Of a stretch of DNA of 5,212 nt, positions 1 to 5,027 are shown one piece after another. The stretch is from contig JAEWTC010000200.1 of NCBI GenBank assembly GCA_023459675.1, positions 1 to 5,212 of the forward strand, given 5' to 3'. The notes under the pieces are model-generated. The model made no database searches. It was not told where the DNA came from and saw only the letters and a program-made list of their open reading frames with translations. Position 1 is the first letter of the stretch. The number at the start of each line of letters is the position of its first letter. A program made the position numbers and the translations under genes. The DNA comes from Bacillota bacterium (GTDB lineage: Bacteria > Bacillota > Clostridia > Christensenellales > Aristaeellaceae).

Positions 1-183
1 AACGTGATCGTCTACTGTCAAACCTCCATGCGCGCGGCAACGGTCTTTCTCCGCCTGTACGACGCCGGGTACCGCAACCTGAAAATTTACGACGGCGCGT
101 ATCTGGAATGGACCTCGTACCCGGCCAACCCCGTGGATCTTCCCAACGGTATCGCAGCGCCCACCAATAAGGACGCTTCGTAA
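1..183 (+). CDS. Rhodanese-family sulfurtransferase, C-terminal end (5' partial)
   Basis: This is the last 60 residues of a rhodanese-domain protein; the frame enters from the left edge and stops at TAA 181-183. The visible part starts on the strand that leads to the active site (NVIVYC) and holds the loop Cys6-Q-T-S-M-Arg11, which fits the rhodanese pattern of a catalytic Cys followed by a six-residue loop. It then runs into the usual closing helix and strand (FLRLYDAGYRNLKIYDGAYLEW) and the ending WTSYPANPV. That ending, a Trp followed by a short Pro-rich tail, is typical of the C-terminal catalytic domain of two-domain thiosulfate or 3-mercaptopyruvate sulfurtransferases (SseA-like). Such enzymes move sulfane sulfur to a thiophilic acceptor through a Cys persulfide. 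The substrate cannot be told from this fragment. The next gene is also a rhodanese and follows after 29 bases with no terminator between, so they are probably co-transcribed. Whether this protein is exported is unknown, because its N terminus is missing. Confidence 0.87.
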   Translation, partial: NVIVYCQTSMRAATVFLRLYDAGYRNLKIYDGAYLEWTSYPANPVDLPNGIAAPTNKDAS

Positions 184-212
184 TACGCACATCAAAAAGG
201 AGAACGAATCGT

Positions 213-1106
213 ATGAAAAAAGTGATCGCCCTGTTGCTTTGCCTCACGCTGGTCGCAGCCGTAACCGCCGTAGCAGTCGCGGAGGTATCTCCCGTCGTTG
301 CCGAAAAGGCCATGGCATACTTCACCAATTATGACGGCGCCAAAGTTGTGATTAAGCCCGCCGATCTTTTCGCAAAGATGGACGCCGGCGAGGAAATGCT
401 TATTTTGGACATCCGCCAGGCGGACGCCTACGCGGAAGGCCACTTGAAGGGCGCCGTTAACGTGCCGTTTGGCATGGCGATCCCCGAAATGCTCAAGAAC
501 ATCCCCGACGACGTGCAGCTTTACGTGTACTGCTATACCGGCCAGACCGCCAGCCAGACCACCGCGCTGTTGAACGTCGCCGGCCGTTTCGCCGCCAACG
601 TGCAGAGCGGGTTTAACAACGGCATCAAGGCTGTGGAAGGCTACGAAGCCTACGTGACCACCGACGTCGCCACCCTGCCGGACGAAACCTACGACGTGGA
701 TCCCGACGTGCAGGCCGCTCTCACCGCGTATTACACGGACATGGTATCCAAGGCGGACACGCTCTTCAAAAACAACAACTTTGCGCCCGAAAGCCTCAAA
801 GAGGTTCTCGACGCGGAGCTGGATGATTACTTCGTCTATTCCGTGCGCCAGGCGGTCGATTACGCGGCGGGCCACATCAAAGGCGCTGTGAACAACCCCT
901 ACGGCGCGGGCATGGAGCAGAACTTCGCGGCCCAGCTGCCCATGGACAAGAAAATCATTGTGTACTGCTACTCCGGCCAGACCGCCAGCCAGACGATCGC
1001 GATCCTGCGTCTTCTGGGTTACGACGCCTATAACTTAAGCGGCGGCATGGGCAAGGTGGACGGTTCCGGCTGGCTGGGCGCCGGCTACGAAGTCGTCACG
1101 GAATAA
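213..1106 (+). CDS. Exported tandem rhodanese-domain protein
   Basis: 297 residues. The ATG at 213 is preceded by AAGGAGA (197-203) at a good distance of 9 bases. Residues 1-23 form a type I signal peptide (MKK, a long hydrophobic stretch, cleavage near AVA-EV). Cys10 lies in LLLC and is not a lipobox, so the mature protein is probably free or loosely held outside the membrane. Two rhodanese domains follow. Domain 1 (about 45-150) has LILDIRQADAYAEGHLKGAVNVPF and the active loop Cys107-YTGQT. Domain 2 (about 185-297) has VYSVRQAVDYAAGHIKGAVNNPYG and Cys252-YSGQT. Both cysteines are kept, unlike classic two-domain rhodaneses, where the first domain is usually inactive. Domain 2 has Ser210 where domain 1 has the commonly conserved Asp66 of the 'D-x-R' motif. 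Domain 1 also has a longer insert after its loop (about 122-165). The likely role is sulfane-sulfur transfer or storage in the envelope; the real donor and acceptor are unknown. The gene probably shares an operon with the rhodanese upstream and ends at the hairpin at 1129. Confidence 0.9.
   Translation: MKKVIALLLCLTLVAAVTAVAVAEVSPVVAEKAMAYFTNYDGAKVVIKPADLFAKMDAGEEMLILDIRQADAYAEGHLKGAVNVPFGMAIPEMLKNIPDDVQLYVYCYTGQTASQTTALLNVAGRFAANVQSGFNNGIKAVEGYEAYVTTDVATLPDETYDVDPDVQAALTAYYTDMVSKADTLFKNNNFAPESLKEVLDAELDDYFVYSVRQAVDYAAGHIKGAVNNPYGAGMEQNFAAQLPMDKKIIVYCYSGQTASQTIAILRLLGYDAYNLSGGMGKVDGSGWLGAGYEVVTE
526..994 (+). repeat. Internal duplication marking the two rhodanese active-site loops
   Basis: The stretch 526-559 and the stretch 961-994 match at 32 of 34 bases, exactly 435 bases (145 codons) apart and in the same frame. 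They encode VYCY(T/S)GQTASQT in each domain. The surrounding domain sequence is much less alike at the DNA level. This fits an old tandem domain duplication, with the catalytic loop kept by selection or by recent gene conversion. Confidence 0.85.
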
Positions 1107-1128
1107 GCCTGCGCATCCTCTGAAACCA

Positions 1129-1160
1129 AAAAGCCGATCCCCTTCCGGGGATCGGCTTTT
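1129..1160. terminator. Bidirectional intrinsic terminator between convergent genes
   Basis: The arms AAAAGCCGATCCCC (1129-1142) and GGGGATCGGCTTTT (1147-1160) form a perfect 14-bp stem with a TTCC loop. On the plus strand it begins 22 bases after the rhodanese stop and ends in TTTTC. On the minus strand it ends in TTTTT and lies 76 bases beyond the stop of the c-di-GMP gene. It can therefore end both transcripts. A second, weaker hairpin (GCCGCC 1167-1172 with GGCGGC 1186-1191) has no T-run and is probably not a terminator on its own. Confidence 0.88.
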
Positions 1161-1236
1161 CTATGCGCCGCCGGGAGAATTGCGCGGCGGCTGAAGCGGA
1201 GGCGTACGTGCGCCGATTGCGGGCGTTGGCCACCGG

Positions 1237-3621
1237 TTACGGTTCCGCTCCCTGGGTGGGAAACGGGGGCTGCTCGCGCAGGAACGCCGCGAAACGCTCC
1301 GGCTCCATGGGCTTGTTGAAGTAGAAGCCCTGCATGCCGTGGCAGAACTGCTCTTTTAAATAGTTCAGCTGCGCTTCCGTTTCCACGCCCTCGGCGATGA
1401 CGTTCAGGCTCAGCGATTCGCCCATCACGAGGATCGCCTGGGTGATGGCCTTGTCCTGCGCATTTTCGGGCAGGTTGTGAATGAAGGAACGGTCGATCTT
1501 CAGCGTGTCCACCGGGAACTCCTTGAGCTTGGAAAGCGAGGAATAGCCCGTGCCGAAATCGTCGATGGACAGCTTTACGCCGATGCGCTTGATTTCCGTA
1601 AGGATGGTAATGATGTGCCCGGGGTTGCTCATAATCATGCTTTCGGTGATTTCAAGCTCCAGCAGCTCCGGCGCCATGCCCGTTTCCCGCAAAACGGCTT
1701 TGATGTGCGCGATCAGCTGATTGTCGAGCACCTGCCGCAGTGACAGGTTCACCGCCATGCAGATGGCGGGCAGGCCTTGCTTTTGCCAGGCCACGTTCTG
1801 CGCGCAAGCGGTTTGCAGCACCCAGTTGCCGATGGGTAAAATCATGCCCGTTTCCTCGGCGATGGGGATAAACTGCAGCGGGGGAACGGAACCCAAAACC
1901 GGGCTGTTCCAGCGCAGGAGCGCTTCCACACCCGTAACCGCGCCGGTTTTCACATCGACCTTCGCCTGATAATGCAGGGAAAGCTCCTTGCGTTCCAGCG
2001 CAAAGCGCAGGTTCTTCTCAATTCCCATCCGCTCGTCTGTCTGCACCTGAATGTCGCTGGCAAAGAAGCGATAGTTGTTCTTCCCTTCCGCCTTGGCGTA
2101 ATACATGGCGGTATCGGCGTTTTTCATCAGCGTCTGCTCGTCCTCGCCGTCGTCCGGGTAAATGCTGATGCCGATGCTCGCCGTCACCCGGCATTCCTCG
2201 TCGTGCAGCACCACCGGCTGATACGTGGCGGAAAGAAGGGCGTTGGCGATGATATCCAGATCGGCGCGTTTGGCCACGTTCTCAATCATGAGCACGAATT
2301 CATCACCGCCCTGGCGGCATACGACGTCCGCCGCGCGCAGCAAGCCCTGGTAGCGGGAGGCGATTTCCTTGAGAAACTGATCGCCCGCGTCGTGCCCCTT
2401 AGTGTCGTTGATGATCTTGAAACGGTCCAGATCAATAAAGAACACCGCAAGCTTCCGTTGGTCGCGTTTCGCGGTTTGAATGGAATGGCTCAGCAGCTGT
2501 ATAAACAGCAACCGGTTGGGCAGCCCCGTCAGGCTGTCGTGCGTGGCAAGATACTGTATTTTCTCCTTCGCGAGCTTAAACTCGGATATATCCTTGGAGG
2601 CGAGCACGTAGCCGATTCGCGTTATGTAACGGTCCGTGTATTCCGAAATGGAAAGCATTGCGGGGATCTTCGCGCCGGACTTGGAAAGCATCACCGCTTC
2701 CACGCCCCGCACCGGGCAGGCGCGCAGCAAACTCGTAATGCTGTTTCTGCCGCTTGAGGACTGGGAATAGAAAATATCCTCCAGGGGTTTCCCCGTCAGT
2801 TCTTCCGCGGTGTAGCCAAGCATCGCTTCCGCTTCCGGGTTCACCTTGATAATCGTTCCGTCGGGATCGGTCAGGATGACCGAATCAAGAATGGTCTGGA
2901 ACAGGTTTTCCGCAACCAGCTCCGGCGTCATCGTCATGAGCTTGAATTTGACGATCGAGTAATAGATGCCCGACATCCAAAGGATGGCCGCCAGGGGGGT
3001 TGCGTCCGGCGCCTGGGACGGCAGAATGGAAAACAGGAGCATCATCACCAAACCAATGCACAGCGAGATGGCCGCCGTATAGAGGATCACGGTCGCCTGC
3101 CGCGCTTCCCGCCGTGTGGCGGCGCGCTTGCGAAAGTTAAGGCACAGCGCTACGGTCGCCCCGATGTAGAGTACGGGGTAGGCGATGCATACCCAAAACC
3201 AGATCGACGATACCTTTGCGTTCACAATCCAGCCATATGCGCCCAGCGTGAAGGACTGCGCATAGGTGTTGAAGACGACTTCCATCACGGAAACCGTCAC
3301 GGCCGGAATGTACAGCGCCGGCAGCAGCCACCGCTTGGCAAGGAGCTTATCCTGTTTTGAATAGACGAGAAAGAAATGGAGCGCTATGCCGATGAACGTG
3401 TTGAAGCCGATGCAGCTGCATTGATACCAGAAGATGCAGGCGGCTTCGCTTGCCGCCGTGATGTATAACGCGGATGCGACGGACCAGAGGATGAGGAAAA
3501 AATCCAGCGCGGCAAACAGCCTGTTGAGCGGCGACGTTCGGTCCAGCAACAGGACTTTGAACCCGAGAAAACCATAGACGGTGGACAGGCAAAGCAGGAT
3601 GACGGATATTGGATTCAACAT
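1237..3621 (-). CDS. Membrane-bound 7TM-PAS-GGDEF-EAL c-di-GMP cyclase/phosphodiesterase
   Basis: 794 residues from the chosen ATG at 3621. The N terminus is a seven-helix membrane domain of the type seen in sensor kinases (HisKA_7TM-like), with helices near 2-24, 33-55, 64-87, 97-118, 139-161, 178-200 and 208-224. A PAS domain follows at about 236-350 (ILTDPDGTIIKVNPEAEAMLGYTAEEL), then GGDEF at about 354-520 and EAL at about 533-783. The cyclase half has an intact GGDEF motif (438-442) and the inhibitory site RAAD (429-432) five residues before it. The phosphodiesterase half keeps EAL (566-568), Asn625, Glu657, Asp687-Asp688 in DDFGTGYSSL, Lys708, Glu744 and Gln764, so neither half looks degenerate. 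By family knowledge it makes and/or breaks c-di-GMP at the membrane in response to an unknown signal; which activity dominates cannot be read here. The frame stays open up to 3888, but that extension contains a promoter (3769-3797) and starts at the znuA terminator. The only in-frame ATG, GTG or TTG codons after the predicted transcript start and before the first helix are ATG 3621 and the next codon, TTG. Confidence 0.92.
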   Translation of the reverse strand: MLNPISVILLCLSTVYGFLGFKVLLLDRTSPLNRLFAALDFFLILWSVASALYITAASEAACIFWYQCSCIGFNTFIGIALHFFLVYSKQDKLLAKRWLLPALYIPAVTVSVMEVVFNTYAQSFTLGAYGWIVNAKVSSIWFWVCIAYPVLYIGATVALCLNFRKRAATRREARQATVILYTAAISLCIGLVMMLLFSILPSQAPDATPLAAILWMSGIYYSIVKFKLMTMTPELVAENLFQTILDSVILTDPDGTIIKVNPEAEAMLGYTAEELTGKPLEDIFYSQSSSGRNSITSLLRACPVRGVEAVMLSKSGAKIPAMLSISEYTDRYITRIGYVLASKDISEFKLAKEKIQYLATHDSLTGLPNRLLFIQLLSHSIQTAKRDQRKLAVFFIDLDRFKIINDTKGHDAGDQFLKEIASRYQGLLRAADVVCRQGGDEFVLMIENVAKRADLDIIANALLSATYQPVVLHDEECRVTASIGISIYPDDGEDEQTLMKNADTAMYYAKAEGKNNYRFFASDIQVQTDERMGIEKNLRFALERKELSLHYQAKVDVKTGAVTGVEALLRWNSPVLGSVPPLQFIPIAEETGMILPIGNWVLQTACAQNVAWQKQGLPAICMAVNLSLRQVLDNQLIAHIKAVLRETGMAPELLELEITESMIMSNPGHIITILTEIKRIGVKLSIDDFGTGYSSLSKLKEFPVDTLKIDRSFIHNLPENAQDKAITQAILVMGESLSLNVIAEGVETEAQLNYLKEQFCHGMQGFYFNKPMEPERFAAFLREQPPFPTQGAEP

Positions 3622-3698
3622 ACCCAGTACGGATGCCGCGGCCGTGGCTTGACCGCTGCGGCGATCCGTATCCTCTCCTTTCCATCTGTGAGGGATGG
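3622..3698 (-). promoter_or_regulatory. Structured translation start of the c-di-GMP gene: distant SD plus looping stem
   Basis: On the minus strand a strong purine-rich SD, AAAGGAGAGG (3681 to 3672), lies 50 bases before the ATG at 3621, and no start codon follows it at normal spacing. Between them an 11-bp stem with one bulged base can form (plus-strand arms 3629-3639 and 3658-3669, bulge 3663, loop of 18). Looping it out leaves 2 + 7 = 9 bases between the last SD base and the ATG, a normal distance. A short hairpin (CCATC/GATGG, plus-strand arms 3682-3686 and 3694-3698) sits directly upstream of the SD. The sequence elements are seen; their use as a structure-bridged ribosome site is inferred. 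Phage T4 genes 25 and 38 are known precedents for this kind of start. Confidence 0.5.
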
Positions 3699-3768
3699 CT
3701 TTGGGTTGATTGAAAGTTTGCGAGGCGACCTGGGTGAACGTAGAAATTGTCGGTATTTCGTTAACAAC

Positions 3769-3797
3769 ATTGTAATGTGTCCGGCTCCATTCGTCAA
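3769..3797 (-). promoter_or_regulatory. Sigma-70/SigA-type promoter of the c-di-GMP gene
   Basis: On the minus strand TTGACG (-35, 3797 to 3792) is followed after exactly 17 bases by TACAAT (-10, 3774 to 3769). Transcription should start near 3762, giving a leader of about 140 bases before the ATG at 3621. Its place inside the open extension of the frame is the main argument that the long N terminus is not translated from this promoter. Confidence 0.72.
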
Positions 3798-3888
3798 CGC
3801 AGTATTTTGTGGCGGCCTGTAACAATTGCGCTGTGAACCGGCCTATGGCTGCGGCTGCCCGGGGCGGCGGCGAATGCGCGCAAAGCAA

Positions 3889-3917
3889 ACCCCCGGGCAG
3901 CCGTACTGCCCGGGGGT
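3889..3917 (-). terminator. Intrinsic terminator of the metal-binding protein gene
   Basis: The plus-strand arms ACCCCCGGGCAG (3889-3900) and CTGCCCGGGGGT (3906-3917) form a perfect 12-bp stem with a 5-base loop. On the minus strand the stem is followed by TTTGCTTTG, a broken T-run. It begins 19 bases after the stop of the gene at 3937. The reverse direction has no T-run, so it should work mainly on the minus strand. Confidence 0.8.
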
Positions 3918-3936
3918 GGATGATGCGAAACGGAGA

Positions 3937-4857
3937 TCAGTCCGCGAGGCTTGCCACGATCTTTTCCATATTGCTTTGCATACGCTCCACATACGTCAGG
4001 TTATCCTCGGCGCTCTCCATGGTGTAAATGGTCTCCACCTTGGCGCCGACCTCGCTTGCGAGCGTTGCGGAAACCTCGGGGCTTGCCAGCTCTTCGGCGA
4101 AGATCGTCGTTACGCTGTTGTCCCGGCAGTACTGCACCAGCTGCACCAGCTGCTGCGCGCTGGGTTCGCCTTCGGCAAACACGTCCTGCACGCTATTCTG
4201 GTTCAGGCCGAAATCCCTGCACAAATAGCCGAACGCCGCGTGGCCGGTCACAAAGCTGCGCCTGGCGAGCGGCGCGATTTTCGCCTGGTACTCTGCAATC
4301 AGCGCGTCCAGCTGCGCGGCGAACGCGGCGTAGTTTGCTTCGTAGTAGGCCGCGCTTTCGGGGTCCGCAGTCACCAGCGCGTCGCGGATATTGGCGGCCT
4401 CAATTTTCGCGCCTGAAGGGCTCAGCCACAGGTGGGGATCGTACTTGCCTTGCGCTTGTGCGGCCTCGGCGTTGTTGGCTTGCCCTTGTTCATTGCTGCG
4501 CTCAATTAACGCGGCTCCCGTGGAGGCGTCCACCGCAATCAGCTCCGGGTTGTTCACGGCGGCGATTGCCTGCTCCGCCCAGGATTCCATCCCTAGGCCG
4601 TTGTATACGAAAATCTGCGCGGAGCCCAGCGCGACAAGGTCCTGCGCCTTGGGTTCAAAGCTGTGCGCTTCGGAGCCGGGCGGGATGATTACGGACACCT
4701 CCACCTTGTCGCCGCCTACCGCCAGCACGAACTCGCGGATGGCGTCAAACGTAACCGACACTTTCAGCGGTTCCGCGGCTGAAGACGCAGCCGGCACAAG
4801 GGTCAAGCCGGCGAGCAGGGCAAGGCATACGGTGAGGGTGAGTAGGGTTTTTTTCAT
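3937..4857 (-). CDS. znuA: Metal ABC transporter substrate-binding protein (ZnuA/TroA family)
   Basis: 306 residues, the normal family length. The ATG at 4857 follows a perfect AGGAGG (4870-4865) at 7 bases. Residues 1-27 are a type I signal peptide (MKKTLLTL..., cleavage near SSA-AEP). Cys11 in LTVC does not fit a lipobox. The mature protein has the cluster-9 binding-protein features: SVTFDAIREFVLAVGGDKVEVSVIIPPGSEAHSFEP with metal ligand His65, DPHLWLSP with His142, and TGHAAFGYLCRDFGL with His206. The acidic fourth ligand is probably Glu281 in YTMES, where PsaA-type proteins have Asp. The loop between the first two ligands (about 119-138) is rich in Gln, Asn, Ala and Glu and has no His, unlike the His-rich loop of many zinc-specific ZnuA proteins. 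The protein captures Zn(II), or possibly Mn(II), outside the membrane and hands it to the permease. The divergent ATPase gene at 5028 is its likely partner. The zinc assignment is an inference, so the symbol is tentative. Confidence 0.9.
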   Translation of the reverse strand: MKKTLLTLTVCLALLAGLTLVPAASSAAEPLKVSVTFDAIREFVLAVGGDKVEVSVIIPPGSEAHSFEPKAQDLVALGSAQIFVYNGLGMESWAEQAIAAVNNPELIAVDASTGAALIERSNEQGQANNAEAAQAQGKYDPHLWLSPSGAKIEAANIRDALVTADPESAAYYEANYAAFAAQLDALIAEYQAKIAPLARRSFVTGHAAFGYLCRDFGLNQNSVQDVFAEGEPSAQQLVQLVQYCRDNSVTTIFAEELASPEVSATLASEVGAKVETIYTMESAEDNLTYVERMQSNMEKIVASLAD

Positions 4858-4890
4858 GGTGTTTCCTCCTGTGGGCCGTTGGTAGGTTGC

Positions 4891-4911
4891 TATTGCAAAT
4901 AACTTGCAATA
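4891..4911. promoter_or_regulatory. 21-bp palindromic operator, probable Zur/Fur-family site
   Basis: TATTGCAA (4891-4898) and TTGCAATA (4904-4911) are perfect inverted repeats around a 5-base centre. Counting the centre, 9 of 10 base pairs are symmetric about one middle base. This size and odd-centred symmetry resemble Fur-family boxes. The site covers the predicted transcription start (about 4911) of the metal-binding protein gene, an ideal place for repression. A metal-sensing repressor is inferred from the gene it controls; its identity (Zur, or a Mn or other regulator) is not shown here. Confidence 0.68.
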
Positions 4912-4917
4912 CTATGT

Positions 4918-4946
4918 ATAATAGACTGCGAAACAACCATTGTCAA
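4918..4946 (-). promoter_or_regulatory. Promoter of the metal-binding protein gene
   Basis: On the minus strand a perfect TTGACA (4946 to 4941) is followed after 17 bases by TATTAT (4923 to 4918). The start should be near 4911, at the edge of the palindrome, giving a leader of about 54 bases. It is a strong promoter, as expected for a gene that is normally held off by a repressor. Confidence 0.8.
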
Positions 4947-4968
4947 GTTTAGTTTTTCAACATATACT
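4940..4968 (+). promoter_or_regulatory. Divergent promoter of the transporter ATPase gene
   Basis: TTGTCA (4940-4945) and TATACT (4963-4968) are 17 bases apart on the plus strand. The -35 hexamer overlaps that of the opposing promoter by five bases, because TTGTCA and TTGACA are near-complements. The predicted start is near 4975, about 53 bases before the ATG at 5028. It is weaker on paper than the opposing promoter (one -35 mismatch, one -10 mismatch). Confidence 0.62.
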
Positions 4969-5027
4969 CAGTTGGACATACTGTGGGAATGGTTGTAAGC
5001 GGATCTCATGCAAAGCGGGTGGTCGGG

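Larger units (their letters stand above)
3622..3936 (-). other. Intergenic region between the metal-binding protein gene and the c-di-GMP gene
   Basis: This 315-base gap holds, in minus-strand order, the terminator of the metal-binding protein gene, a promoter, and an untranslated leader with the structured start region. The c-di-GMP frame happens to stay open across it as far as 3888. That part encodes a low-complexity start (Pro/Ala/Arg-rich, then Thr/Gln/Asn-rich) unlike any domain I know. I found no other gene and no riboswitch fold that I recognise. Confidence 0.65.

Noticed and set aside
192..875. Minus-strand open frame of 227 codons opposite the tandem rhodanese gene
   Set aside because: It is antisense to a gene with a signal peptide, SD and two clear domains. 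Its product is His/Gly/Val-rich with no recognisable domain, a usual shadow of GC-rich coding DNA.
1972..2757. Plus-strand open frame of 261 codons opposite the GGDEF/PAS region
   Set aside because: It lies wholly inside the well-supported c-di-GMP gene, has no SD or domain, and has a composition typical of an antisense shadow.
3347..3685. Minus-strand frame from ATG 3685 as an alternative start for the c-di-GMP gene through a frameshift
   Set aside because: It is in a different frame from the 7TM domain, its ATG has no SD upstream, and the correct frame already has an ATG exactly before the first helix.
3622..3762. A c-di-GMP riboswitch in the leader of the c-di-GMP gene
   Set aside because: A fragment resembling 'AAAGCC' is present, but I cannot find the paired stems or the conserved core of the GEMM class. 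A covariance-model search would settle it.
3951..4688. Plus-strand open frames opposite the metal-binding protein gene (this frame, rich in Arg/Pro/Ser, and another at 3826-4416)
   Set aside because: Both overlap a certain gene and have biased, domain-free products. The second also begins across the terminator at 3889-3917.
4958..4974. Short inverted repeat CAAC-N9-GTTG over the plus-strand -10 box as a second operator
   Set aside because: Only four base pairs match, and the half-site is unlike that of the 21-bp palindrome.
4989..5027. Upstream in-frame ATG (4989) as the start of the ATPase gene
   Set aside because: It would add residues MVVSGSHAKRVVG, which do not resemble the family N terminus, and the SD-like GTGGGA is too close to it. 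It remains possible but is less likely than 5028.
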